The position numbers and the translations under genes were made by a program. A DNA stretch of 29,606 nucleotides from Lachnospiraceae bacterium (GTDB lineage Bacteria > Bacillota > Clostridia > Lachnospirales > Lachnospiraceae), in assembly GCA_900771195.1 (NCBI GenBank), contig CAAGMZ010000030.1, positions 1 to 29,606 on the forward strand, in the 5' to 3' direction. Below, piece after piece: positions 7,613 through 15,223 of this stretch. The notes beneath the pieces are model-generated. The model searched no databases, was not told the origin of the DNA, and worked only from the letters and a program-made list of their open reading frames with translations. Positions within the stretch are counted from its first letter, which is position 1. Each line of letters begins with the position of its first letter.

Positions 7613-7622
7613 GATTAAGCTT

Positions 7623-7707
7623 GCAGTTGTGGCGGAATTGGCATACGCGCATGATTCAGGTTCATGTCCATATTGCTTGGGTGTGGGTTCAAGTCCCATC
7701 AACTGCA
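7623..7707 (+). tRNA. tRNA-Leu (anticodon CAG)
   Basis: The acceptor stem GCAGTTG/CAACTGC and discriminator A7707 are intact. The anticodon arm CATGA/TCATG encloses loop TTCAGGT, giving anticodon CAG for the CUG codon. The T arm GTGGG/CCCAT closes with a G-U pair, so the gene looks functional. The D arm and variable arm match the upstream tRNA-Leu(AAG) base for base, while the anticodon arm, T stem and acceptor stem differ with compensating changes. CCA is not encoded. Confidence 0.92.
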
Positions 7708-7709
7708 CT

Positions 7710-7733
7710 CCTGCCCTTTGGACAAAGGGCAGG
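7710..7733 (+). other. Perfect hairpin between tRNA-Leu(CAG) and tRNA-Thr
   Basis: CCTGCCCTTTG (7710-7720) pairs with CAAAGGGCAGG (7723-7733). No T tract follows, so it is not a typical terminator. It more likely separates or helps process the two tRNAs in a common transcript. Confidence 0.6.
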
Positions 7734-7738
7734 GATTT

Positions 7739-7811
7739 GCTGAAATAGCTCAGTTGGTAGAGCAGCTGATTCGTAATCAGCAGGTCGAGGGTTCGAGTCC
7801 CTTTTTCAGCT
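7739..7811 (+). tRNA. tRNA-Thr (anticodon CGT)
   Basis: The 73-nt gene has the acceptor stem GCTGAAA/TTTCAGC and discriminator T7811. The anticodon arm GCTGA/TCAGC encloses loop TTCGTAA, giving anticodon CGT for the threonine codon ACG. The D arm contains AGCTCAGTTGGTAGAGC and the T arm is GAGGG-TTCGAGT-CCCTT. No CCA is encoded. It has no promoter of its own and is probably transcribed with tRNA-Leu(CAG). Confidence 0.95.
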
Positions 7812-7821
7812 TTTGAATATT

Positions 7822-7873
7822 ACATCGACTTTGATGTTTTTTACAGGTCTCGCTTTGCGAGGCTTTTTATTTT
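7822..7873 (+). terminator. Tandem terminators after the tRNA cluster
   Basis: A first hairpin ACATC/GATGT (7822-7837) is followed by six T. A second, stronger hairpin GTCTCGC-TTT-GCGAGGC (7847-7863) is followed by TTTTTATTTT. Both act on the plus strand. The second ends inside the last codons of the convergent lgt gene. Confidence 0.85.
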
Positions 7874-8630
7874 ACTTCTCCGGCCCGTTTACACGGCGCT
7901 TTGAACCTGTCATCCCCGCAGAACGATAAAGATTATATATTCCGACAGGAATGATTACAGCAATACTCAGCCACTGTGATGTGGAAAAAATGCCCAGATG
8001 ACCCCTTATTTCATCGCCCCGGAGAAACTCAAGCATAAATCTCATTATTCCGTACATAACCATATAAAGTCCAAGCTGTTTCCTTGAATTCCCGTTATGA
8101 CGCCCGGCAAGCATAAGTACCATAAAAATAACAAGATTCCCTGCCGACTCGTAAAGCTGTACAGGAACCACCCTGCCATCAATACATATTCCATAACAGC
8201 AGCCCGCCAGATAACAGCCAATGCGGCCAAATACGTGAAAAAGAGGAATTGCGGGAACTGACGCATACAAAAGCGTGTCTGTATCATCCGGAATTATTCT
8301 TCTGCAGATTCCTATGCCTCCAAGCATCCCCAGAAGTCCGCCATAGTATACAAATCCGGTTCCGGTTTTCGAAAAAAAGCCTGATGGCGATTCTAACAAC
8401 AGTCCCCATATTTCAGGCATCTGAGCCGCCGTAACTGCCACATACATAAGCCACGCACCCAGAGCCCCCATTGACACCATCAGAAGAAAGAACAATGCAG
8501 CCTGAAAAAAATCCACATTTTTTCTTCCTGTCCTTACAAAAATAAATATCATGGCCGCAATAAGTCCTACTGCGGCCATGACAGAATATGAGGCAATCTC
8601 ATGCCCTGCAATCTCCAAATAAGGATACAT
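7872..8630 (-). CDS. lgt: Prolipoprotein diacylglyceryl transferase
   Basis: Lgt transfers diacylglycerol from phosphatidylglycerol to the lipobox cysteine of prelipoproteins at the membrane. The protein has 252 residues and about seven membrane segments. It carries the family signature FGRIGCYLAGCCYG at 134-147, a YYGGLLG loop near 96-102 (tyrosine where the E. coli enzyme has histidine, a common Firmicutes variant), PVQLYES at 156-162, and the late RFMLEFLRGDE and STSQWLSI motifs. The start ATG overlaps the stop of the upstream membrane-protein gene by one base (TAATG), so translation is coupled. It ends in the tRNA terminator region. Confidence is high for the family. Confidence 0.92.
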   Translation of the reverse strand: MYPYLEIAGHEIASYSVMAAVGLIAAMIFIFVRTGRKNVDFFQAALFFLLMVSMGALGAWLMYVAVTAAQMPEIWGLLLESPSGFFSKTGTGFVYYGGLLGMLGGIGICRRIIPDDTDTLLYASVPAIPLFHVFGRIGCYLAGCCYGICIDGRVVPVQLYESAGNLVIFMVLMLAGRHNGNSRKQLGLYMVMYGIMRFMLEFLRGDEIRGHLGIFSTSQWLSIAVIIPVGIYNLYRSAGMTGSKRRVNGPEK

Positions 8631-9667
8631 TAATTTTCTCCCGCTTTTTTAATTGCTCCATGCAGTCTGAACAGCATAACGGAGCCCAGTATGCATGCTA
8701 TATTTTTCACTACGATTCCTGCAACATCAAAATAGTTCAGACCCATGCGGAATTTGACATTCACATCATAATGATTAAGAATTGCCGTAATAAATCCGTT
8801 TATGTCTCCCATATGTATTATAAGCATTGATAACGAAGCAAGACCAAGAAGTGCATCAAGCATCAATACAACTGCCGCAAAAATGCTCACATTGCATGAA
8901 GGATGTGCCTGTGTCACGTTAAACTTCAATGCCGAAGCACTGTGCCTTAAGGAATTGAGATAAAATATCATAAATATGAACATGCATACCCAAACCGCAA
9001 TAATTGTACCGGTAACAAATCCCGTAAAAGCTATCTCCACAGGCATATCAATGTCAAAATACAAATTAATATACTTTACAAGAAAACCGTACGGTTTGGA
9101 AATAAGCACCGGATTGAACAAAAGGATTGCCAGAACAACCGAACATCCGAGAAAAGCTAATGACTGCAATACTATCCGGGCTACATATACACCTGACATA
9201 ATGGACATTCCGGCTGTCTTGACAGAACCATTCTTTCTGGATGCAGCTGCAAATGTAATCCACATTGCCACTATCATCAGTATATTAAGAATTCCCCAGT
9301 CTCCGCCGGCTACACAGCCTGCCGTATACAAAGCGGCAATAACAGCCATAAACCCTGAGCCCAGAATTTTCTTGACAGCTTTATGCTGAGGCGTCATTTC
9401 CATTACATTCTGACCGTACGCAGGTCCGGGATTATATGACGGTCCCGGTCCGTACGGTGCTCCCTGTCCGTATGACTGTCCCTGTCCGTATGACTGTCCG
9501 TATCCATATGAAGATCCCTGTCCATACGGCATTCCCTGCCCGGAAGGTTCCGCATATGGCGCCCCATAGTTTCCGTTACCGCCTGACGGCTGATTCCCGG
9601 TACCGGCATTTCGGCACTGACACTCCTGCCCTTCAGGCACTTCTCTTCCGCAATAAATACAATACAT
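8630..9667 (-). CDS. Zinc-ribbon multipass membrane protein of unknown function
   Basis: I do not recognise a named family. The 345-residue protein starts with a small zinc-ribbon-like motif CIYCGREVPEGQECQC (cysteines 3, 6, 16 and 18). A low-complexity linker of Gly, Tyr, Gln, Ser and Pro follows (about 26-88), with YGQG-type repeats. Then come about six hydrophobic segments, near 101-121, 124-142, 155-183, 211-238, 262-285 and 315-335. Proteins of this layout are common in Lachnospiraceae and mostly lack known function. GAGGAG lies 7 nt before the ATG. It begins one base after the DHH phosphoesterase stop and overlaps lgt by one base, so the three genes form an operon. Whether it has a role in lipoprotein processing is open; adjacency is the only hint. 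Confidence 0.8.
   Translation of the reverse strand: MYCIYCGREVPEGQECQCRNAGTGNQPSGGNGNYGAPYAEPSGQGMPYGQGSSYGYGQSYGQGQSYGQGAPYGPGPSYNPGPAYGQNVMEMTPQHKAVKKILGSGFMAVIAALYTAGCVAGGDWGILNILMIVAMWITFAAASRKNGSVKTAGMSIMSGVYVARIVLQSLAFLGCSVVLAILLFNPVLISKPYGFLVKYINLYFDIDMPVEIAFTGFVTGTIIAVWVCMFIFMIFYLNSLRHSASALKFNVTQAHPSCNVSIFAAVVLMLDALLGLASLSMLIIHMGDINGFITAILNHYDVNVKFRMGLNYFDVAGIVVKNIACILGSVMLFRLHGAIKKAGEN
9404..9526 (-). repeat. Imperfect tandem repeats coding for a YGQG-rich linker
   Basis: Short imperfect repeats of the type CCGTATGACTGTCC (plus strand) code for repeated Tyr-Gly-Gln units in the linker of the membrane protein. They lie in frame and are explained by protein low complexity. Such repeats may vary in copy number between strains. 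Confidence 0.7.
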
Positions 9668-9668
9668 T

Positions 9669-10679
9669 CTAATTCTCCTCTTGTTTAAGTTTCTTTAATT
9701 CACAGGCAGAAACCGCAGACAAAAATCTTTCCTGCAGCATACCTATTACCGTCCCGATATTAATACTGTCAATACTGTCTTCAAACGGCATAAATCCTCC
9801 TGCCATGGCTGCATGCCCTCCGCCGCTTCCTATTCCGCGAAGAGCAACATTGGTAATCTTTCCGGCGTCCATTGTACCCATACTGCGCACTGACAGCCTT
9901 ATCCCGTCGTCTCTGATGGAATATACAACAGAAAAATCCACCTCGATAAGATCAAGCATAAAGTCGGATATAGAGGCAATAAGTGCCTCGGGACAATTGT
10001 ACCCTGTATTGGCAAAGCTTATATTGTCAAAAACCTGTATACTGTTGATTGCATTGGCGTAAGCCTTAAGATCATCAAACTTAAGTGAGCAGTGCTGAAG
10101 CGACTGGACTATCGACAAATCGCACTCTCCAAACAGCTTCTGGCACATATCCACGTCAAGCTGCGACACTCCCCGTGACAGCCCCATCGTATCGGACTTA
10201 ATTGCTATAAACAGTGCAGTTGCCACGCTTACATCCATTTTTTCATTGCAGTCATAATAATACTGGGCAATTATGGACGCACATGCGCCAACCTCCGGAC
10301 GAATATCCGCATACCTGTAACCGGCAGCATTCTCTGCCTCGAATGTAGGATGATGATCTATGCATATAATCTCATTTCCGTCCGCATCCACAATATTGGA
10401 GTTACCCTTCTGCGAATCCACCAGAATAATCTCATCATCGGGCTTCATGTCTATTGTGTTGAGATCAGTAAGCTCTATGCCAAGCTTCTGCACAAACCCG
10501 TTGGTACTGTAACGTTCTATTTTGCCCTTGTAGCATATGGAGGATGAAATCCCGTGTCTTTTAAGAAGTTCGGAAAGACCATATGCACTGGCAATAGCAT
10601 CCGGGTCGGGAAAATTATGAGTCTGGATATATACATGATCCGTATATATGTTAGCAAGCAAATCCTGGAACCTATTCAT
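9669..10679 (-). CDS. DHH/DHHA1 family phosphoesterase (NrnA-like)
   Basis: A cytoplasmic 336-residue phosphoesterase of the DHH superfamily, of the type that hydrolyses short oligoribonucleotides, pAp or cyclic-dinucleotide products. Visible motifs are THNFPDPDAIAS (20-31, metal ligands H21, D25 and D27), ILVDS (D88), CIDHHPT (DHH at 108-110), and the DHHA1 substrate loop GSGGGHAAMAGG near 290. There is no membrane segment or GGDEF domain, so it is not GdpP. The start is ATG 10679, because GGAGG lies 6 nt upstream; the ATG at 10694 precedes that site and is unlikely. It is the first gene of an operon with the zinc-ribbon membrane protein and lgt. The exact substrate cannot be told from sequence. 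Confidence 0.85.
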   Translation of the reverse strand: MNRFQDLLANIYTDHVYIQTHNFPDPDAIASAYGLSELLKRHGISSSICYKGKIERYSTNGFVQKLGIELTDLNTIDMKPDDEIILVDSQKGNSNIVDADGNEIICIDHHPTFEAENAAGYRYADIRPEVGACASIIAQYYYDCNEKMDVSVATALFIAIKSDTMGLSRGVSQLDVDMCQKLFGECDLSIVQSLQHCSLKFDDLKAYANAINSIQVFDNISFANTGYNCPEALIASISDFMLDLIEVDFSVVYSIRDDGIRLSVRSMGTMDAGKITNVALRGIGSGGGHAAMAGGFMPFEDSIDSINIGTVIGMLQERFLSAVSACELKKLKQEEN

Positions 10680-10703
10680 CTTTAGCCTCCGCATTTTGAC
10701 ACT

Positions 10704-10732
10704 ATCATACGACTATTATACACCACTTTCAA
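10704..10732 (-). promoter_or_regulatory. Promoter of the DHH phosphoesterase-lgt operon
   Basis: On the minus strand TTGAAA (10727-10732) and TATGAT (10704-10709) are spaced by 17 bp, with a predicted start near 10697 just ahead of the ribosome binding site. The region is shared with the divergent ABC transporter; a plus-strand TTGACA lies at 10696-10701 but its best -10 (TATACA, 10717-10722) is only 15 bp away. Confidence 0.7.
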
Positions 10733-10785
10733 CACTTTTCATAAAATAAATATATAAAGATTGCATCATCAGGAGGAAACCCGCC

Positions 10786-11550
10786 ATGGAGGAGGCACTT
10801 CTCCTTAAAAACGTATCATACTCTTATCATACAAAATACGGTGAAACCTATGCATTATACAATATATCCATGTCCGTCCCCAAAGGAAGCTTTGTATCAA
10901 TTGTCGGTCCCTCCGGCTGCGGCAAGTCCACTCTTCTTTCCCTGATATGCGGTATTTTAAAACCGGAAAGCGGACTCATACTTGTAAACGGAAAAGAATC
11001 CGTTGATGCCGGAAGTGACATAGGATATATGCTCCAGCATGACCAGCTTTTCGAATGGCGTTCCGTGTGGGGCAATGTAATACTTGGCCTTGAAATCAAA
11101 AAGAAAAAAAGCTCAGATAATCTCGACCACATATCAACAATGCTCGACCAGTACGGTCTCGGCGATTTCAAGGGTTCAAAGCCCTCAGAGCTTTCCGGCG
11201 GCATGAGACAGCGTGCCGCCCTTATACGTACGCTGGCGCTCAGGCCCGATATCCTTTTGCTTGACGAACCCTTTTCAGCGCTTGACTACCAGACAAGGTT
11301 GTCCGTTTGTGAGGATATAAGCTCGATTATCAAAAAAGAACGCAAAACTGCGGTTCTGGTGACGCACGACCTTTCCGAGGCAATATCTGTTGCAGACACT
11401 GTTTATGTGCTTTCGAGCCGTCCCGGACAGATTGTTGCATCCATACAGACAGTTTTCCCACCCGGGTTGTCATCAATTGAGCGACGCAACAGTGCGCAGT
11501 TCAAGGAATATTTCAATACACTGTGGAGGGTACTCAATGAAAACACCTGA
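10786..11550 (+). CDS. ABC transporter ATP-binding protein (nitrate/sulfonate/bicarbonate type)
   Basis: This 254-residue ATPase energises import through the permease encoded next. It shows Walker A GPSGCGKST (41-49), the Q-loop at Q84, signature LSGGM (136-140), Walker B ILLLDEP (156-162), SALD D-loop, and H-loop histidine 194 (LVTHDLSEA). Sequence style is that of SsuB/TauB/ThiZ-type ATPases. AGGAGG lies 8 nt before the ATG. Its end overlaps the permease start by 14 bases. No substrate-binding protein gene lies nearby and no riboswitch is evident in the short leader, so the substrate (sulfonate, nitrate, pyrimidine precursor, other) is undetermined. Confidence 0.9.
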   Translation: MEEALLLKNVSYSYHTKYGETYALYNISMSVPKGSFVSIVGPSGCGKSTLLSLICGILKPESGLILVNGKESVDAGSDIGYMLQHDQLFEWRSVWGNVILGLEIKKKKSSDNLDHISTMLDQYGLGDFKGSKPSELSGGMRQRAALIRTLALRPDILLLDEPFSALDYQTRLSVCEDISSIIKKERKTAVLVTHDLSEAISVADTVYVLSSRPGQIVASIQTVFPPGLSSIERRNSAQFKEYFNTLWRVLNENT

Positions 11551-12340
11551 AATATGTTCGCCTGCTCACAGAAGATATATTGATGAACTCAAACGACAAA
11601 AAAGGTTTGTTTTGTCCGCAAGGATTTTAGTGATTGTATTTTTTCTTGGTTTATGGGAACTCACGACAGGATTAGGACTTGTTGATTCATTTGTATTCAG
11701 CAGCCCGTCGAGGATTGTACGCTGTTTCATAAGCATGGCCTCTGACGGCACCATATTCCGTCACATGTGGGTAACCGTCTATGAAACACTTATATGTTTT
11801 GGCATCGTGATTGCCTGCGGAATGACTTTTGCCATAATACTATGGCGTTTCAGAACTGTTTTCAAGGTACTGGAGCCCTATATCGTGCTTCTCAACAGCC
11901 TCCCCAAATCAGCTCTTGCGCCTGTCCTGATTGTATGGCTCGGCAATAATATAAAAACCATAATAGTCGCCGCCGTTTCGGTTGCGGTATTTGGAGCCAT
12001 ACTGAGCATATACGCAGCCTTTATTGAGACTGATAATGAAAAAATAAAGCTGATTAGGACACTGGGAGGCAAAAGAAGTCATGTTCTCTTCAAGCTGGTA
12101 ATCCCTTCATCTCTGCCAACCATCGTGAGCACAATGAAGGTTAATCTGGGGCTTTCTCTTGTGGGAGTCATAATAGGAGAATTTCTGGCCGCCAGACAGG
12201 GTCTTGGATACCTTATCATATACGGAAGCCAGGTTTTCAAGATGGATTGGGTACTGATGTCAATTGTGATACTAAGCATTCTATCGGTTGTCTTATATCA
12301 GCTTATAAGACTTTTGGAAAAAAGAGTGGAGAAGCTCTGA
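11537..12340 (+). CDS. ABC transporter permease (SsuC/TauC-type, BPD_transp_1)
   Basis: A 267-residue inner membrane permease with about six membrane segments. The cytoplasmic coupling (EAA-type) loop is visible as IRTLGGKRSHVLFKLVIPSS, followed by LP and then the GVIIGEFLAARQGLGYLI segment typical of nitrate/sulfonate/taurine permeases. I choose ATG 11537, since GGAGGG lies 6 nt upstream; the reading frame is open much further upstream (to 11390) but that part overlaps the ATPase gene. Translational coupling to the ATPase is likely. It converges on lepB with only 3 bp between stop codons and no terminator in between. Confidence 0.9.
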   Translation: MKTPEICSPAHRRYIDELKRQKRFVLSARILVIVFFLGLWELTTGLGLVDSFVFSSPSRIVRCFISMASDGTIFRHMWVTVYETLICFGIVIACGMTFAIILWRFRTVFKVLEPYIVLLNSLPKSALAPVLIVWLGNNIKTIIVAAVSVAVFGAILSIYAAFIETDNEKIKLIRTLGGKRSHVLFKLVIPSSLPTIVSTMKVNLGLSLVGVIIGEFLAARQGLGYLIIYGSQVFKMDWVLMSIVILSILSVVLYQLIRLLEKRVEKL

Positions 12341-12343
12341 ACT

Positions 12344-13012
12344 TTACTTTATCACGTTAAATTCCGGTTTGTACCTTAACCATGCCTTTGCGATTATCTC
12401 ATCTTTTGTGACATAAGGGTAATCCCAGTACCTGGCATCATCAGACACATTTCTGTTGTCTCCCATGAGAAAATAAGAATTGTCCGGCACCTCATACGGG
12501 CCAAAGGTTCCCTCCATTGGCCCACTCAGATAAGCCTCGTCTATCGGATTTCCGTTAATATATACTTTTCCGTCAGACACCGTCACCACATCTTTCGGGA
12601 GACCTATTATTCTTTTCACAAGAGTCATGCTTTCCTCACCGTCATAGCACTGATGGTTAAACACCACCACATCTCCGCGCTCCGGCTCGGAAAAAAGATA
12701 TGCAAGCCTGAAGCCAAGAAATCTGTCACCCTTGTCAATTGTATGCTCCATGGAGGTTGAAGGCACATGGGCGTTTACGAGGACAAATCTGTTAATTGCA
12801 AGTGCCAGCACAAATGCAGCAGCCACAACGATAACATAGCTGAATATCTCACGAAGTACCCTGTTTCCTTTGGGCTTTTCATTTTTCTTTTTTTCTTCGA
12901 ATTCCCGACACACCAAGGACGGGTGCTCCGCAGAGTCCCCGTCCTTAATCTCTTCATCAAGCTCTAACTCAATGATTTCTATTCCTTTATCATCATGTAA
13001 ATTGTTACGCAT
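12344..13012 (-). CDS. lepB: Signal peptidase I
   Basis: Membrane-anchored serine protease that removes signal peptides from exported proteins. The 222-residue chain has a charged cytoplasmic N-terminus of about 55 residues, longer than the typical Gram-positive SipS form, then one membrane anchor (about 56-80). The catalytic dyad is Ser87 in VPSTSMEHTI and Lys133 in TLVKRIIGLPKD. Box E appears as GDNRNVSDDARYW near 190. AGAGG lies 6 nt before the ATG, immediately after the htpG stop (12 bp gap), so it is probably co-transcribed with htpG. The htpG-lepB pairing would place signal peptidase under heat-shock control in part; this is inference. Confidence 0.93.
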   Translation of the reverse strand: MRNNLHDDKGIEIIELELDEEIKDGDSAEHPSLVCREFEEKKKNEKPKGNRVLREIFSYVIVVAAAFVLALAINRFVLVNAHVPSTSMEHTIDKGDRFLGFRLAYLFSEPERGDVVVFNHQCYDGEESMTLVKRIIGLPKDVVTVSDGKVYINGNPIDEAYLSGPMEGTFGPYEVPDNSYFLMGDNRNVSDDARYWDYPYVTKDEIIAKAWLRYKPEFNVIK

Positions 13013-13024
13013 CAGATACCTCTG

Positions 13025-15028
13025 CTATTTTGCAAGAAGTCCCATGATCTGATTGCTTCTTGACACAAACTCTGCCATAGCGTCAGGAGTAAGCGGTGCA
13101 TGGCTTATTCTCGCAAGATCATAAAGCTGCCTGCAGAACATCGGAACATTCTCACTGTCCGGATTGTCTATAATGTAATTTACAAGGCTGTTATTGAGGT
13201 TCAAAACAAGTGTCTCGCCCATTGCAGCAAATGAAGGATCGTTCATACCGTACATCCTCATCATGTCGGCAGTTCTCTTGGAATCTTCATTGATTGTAAT
13301 CATTGAAGAAATATCCGCATTCTTAAGCTTCTCTGCCTTTACATTGAGCTGCTCATTTTCAAGAGCCTTTTTGAACAATTCGGAAAGCTTATTATTAAGC
13401 TCTTCGTCCTTCTTTTTGTCTTCTTCACTCACATCCTTACTGTCTTCCTTAAATGTATCGGAGAGGTCAGAATCTATGCTTAAGAACTTAAGATCCTTGT
13501 TCTTCTGCTCAAGCTGGTTTATAAACGGCTGGTCAATATTATGCTTCAGAATAACAGCGTCCATGCCGGCATCCTTAAACATCCTGATGTACTGGCCCTG
13601 CTCATTCTCGTTGTTTACATAAAATACCGTATTGGGATGTGACTCCTTATTTTCCTCGAGGCACTCAGGAAGCGTAAGGTACTTACCTTCAATGTTCTTG
13701 AAAAGTATAAAATCATTCATCTTCTCACAGAACTTGTCATCCTTGAGGCAGCCAAATTTGATGAAGGGGCTGATATCATCCCAGTATTTCTCATAATTTT
13801 CCTTATCGGTCTTATACATTCCGGAAAGCTTATCAGCAACCTTCTTGGTAATGTAATCCGAAATCTTCTTGGCAAAACCGTCGTTCTGAAGCGCACTTCT
13901 CGAAACGTTAAGCGGAAGGTCGGGACAGTCGATTGCACCTTTGAGAAGCATCAAAAACTCAGGGATTACCTCTTTTACATTATCTGCCACGAATACCTGG
14001 TTATTATAAAGCTTGATTACACCCTCTGCCGACTCAAACTCAATATTAATCTTGGGGAAATAAAGTATTCCCTTAAGATTGAAGGGATAATCCATGTTAA
14101 GATGTATCCAGAAAAGCGGCTCCTTATAATCATGGAATACTTTTCTGTAGAATTCCTTATATTCTTCATCCGTACACTCGTTAGGGTGCTTTGTCCAAAG
14201 CGGCTCCGTATCATTGAGCGGAACCGGTCTCTTTTTGATTTTGTATCTTTCCGAAGCAGGCTTTGTCTCAACTGTCTTCTTATTGCCGTCCTCATCCTCT
14301 ACTTCCTTGGTCTGGGCTTCTTCAACAACAGTCTCGATGACCTCGTCCGTATCTCTCAGATCATCCTTCTCGATAAGCTCCGTCTTTTCCTCTGTATCAT
14401 CAGTATTGTTAAGATAAATCTCATAAGGCATGAATGAGCAGTATTTTTCGATTACCTCTCTTGCCTTATACTCGTTGGCAAACTCCGTGCAGTCATCATT
14501 GAGGAACAGGGTAATCTTCGTTCCTATTCCTTCCTTGTCACCGTCAGCCATATCATACTCAGTTCCGCCATCGCACTCCCAATGAACGGCCTTTGCTCCT
14601 TCCTTGTAGGAAAGCGTATCTATAGTAACCCTCTCAGCTACCATAAATGCCGAATAAAATCCAAGTCCGAAATGCCCGATTATCTGGTCTTCATTGGCCT
14701 TATCCTTGTACTTTTCAAGGAAAGCCTCAGCACCTGAGAATGCAATCTGATTGATGTATTCCTCAACCTCTTCTGCTGTCATTCCAAGACCGTTATCGGT
14801 AAAAATGATGGTCTTGTCCTTGGCGCTTACTTCCACCGTAATCTTCGGCTTGTAATCATCAGGCATCTCATACTCACCCATGATGCTTAATTTCTTAAGC
14901 TTAGTGACAGCGTCACATCCGTTGGATATTAATTCTCTGAAAAAAATGTCGTGGTCTGAATACATCCACTTCTTGATTATGGGAAAAATATTCTCACTGT
15001 TGATTGAAAGACTTCCATGCTGTGCCAT
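13025..15028 (-). CDS. htpG: Molecular chaperone HtpG (Hsp90)
   Basis: ATP-dependent cytoplasmic Hsp90 chaperone. The 667 residues contain the GHKL ATPase motifs: FFRELISNGCDAVTKL (Asn ligand region, near residue 30), FTDNGLGMT (Bergerat motif), and GHFGLGFYSAFMVA. An acidic, Lys/Glu-rich charged linker near 220-260 (VEEAQTKEVEDEDGNKKT) is longer than in many bacterial HtpG proteins. The middle domain contains PLNVSRSALQND. AAGGAG lies about 10 nt before the ATG. A promoter and a perfect CIRCE lie upstream, so HrcA control is expected; many Firmicutes htpG genes lack CIRCE, which makes this arrangement worth noting. Confidence 0.96.
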   Translation of the reverse strand: MAQHGSLSINSENIFPIIKKWMYSDHDIFFRELISNGCDAVTKLKKLSIMGEYEMPDDYKPKITVEVSAKDKTIIFTDNGLGMTAEEVEEYINQIAFSGAEAFLEKYKDKANEDQIIGHFGLGFYSAFMVAERVTIDTLSYKEGAKAVHWECDGGTEYDMADGDKEGIGTKITLFLNDDCTEFANEYKAREVIEKYCSFMPYEIYLNNTDDTEEKTELIEKDDLRDTDEVIETVVEEAQTKEVEDEDGNKKTVETKPASERYKIKKRPVPLNDTEPLWTKHPNECTDEEYKEFYRKVFHDYKEPLFWIHLNMDYPFNLKGILYFPKINIEFESAEGVIKLYNNQVFVADNVKEVIPEFLMLLKGAIDCPDLPLNVSRSALQNDGFAKKISDYITKKVADKLSGMYKTDKENYEKYWDDISPFIKFGCLKDDKFCEKMNDFILFKNIEGKYLTLPECLEENKESHPNTVFYVNNENEQGQYIRMFKDAGMDAVILKHNIDQPFINQLEQKNKDLKFLSIDSDLSDTFKEDSKDVSEEDKKKDEELNNKLSELFKKALENEQLNVKAEKLKNADISSMITINEDSKRTADMMRMYGMNDPSFAAMGETLVLNLNNSLVNYIIDNPDSENVPMFCRQLYDLARISHAPLTPDAMAEFVSRSNQIMGLLAK

Positions 15029-15096
15029 AAAAAAATCACTCCTTAAAATCTGATATATTACCGGTCCAAAACAGTCATCCGGACCCTCTGAAAGAT

Positions 15097-15125
15097 ATAT
15101 TAGTACGGTAATAATGAAAAGTCAA
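15097..15125 (-). promoter_or_regulatory. htpG promoter
   Basis: On the minus strand TTGACT (15120-15125) and TAATAT (15097-15102) are spaced by 17 bp. The leader to the htpG ATG is about 60 nt and includes a short GGTCC/GGACC inverted repeat. Confidence 0.8.
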
Positions 15126-15132
15126 GAAAAAA

Positions 15133-15159
15133 TTAGCACTCATTTTTAGTGAGTGCTAA
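15133..15159. promoter_or_regulatory. CIRCE operator upstream of htpG
   Basis: Perfect consensus TTAGCACTC-N9-GAGTGCTAA, the binding site of the HrcA heat-shock repressor, which is itself encoded in this window. It lies just upstream of the htpG -35 rather than after the -10. Confidence 0.97.
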
Positions 15160-15180
15160 CAAATTCCTTTCTGATGTCCC

Positions 15181-15217
15181 AAAAAACAAGGACATGCCTT
15201 ATATTTTCGGCATGTCC
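15181..15217 (-). terminator. Intrinsic terminator of the lrp-maf operon
   Basis: GGACATGCC (15190-15198) and GGCATGTCC (15209-15217) form a perfect 9-bp stem; on the minus strand TTGTTTTTT follows. It lies 6 bases after the stop of the small acidic protein gene. Confidence 0.9.
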
Positions 15218-15223
15218 CAATCC

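Noticed and set aside
7623..7707. Second tRNA-Leu seen as a possible pseudogene copy of the first
   Set aside because: Acceptor and anticodon stems are fully paired with compensating changes, the anticodon CAG is sensible, and it has its own strong promoter.
9404..9526. Short tandem repeats resembling a CRISPR or VNTR
   Set aside because: Units are imperfect, in frame and code for a Tyr/Gly/Gln linker; there are no spacers or cas genes.
10739..10785. Leader of the ABC transporter checked for a riboswitch (TPP, SAM)
   Set aside because: Less than 90 bp between the divergent start codons, with no conserved riboswitch core visible.
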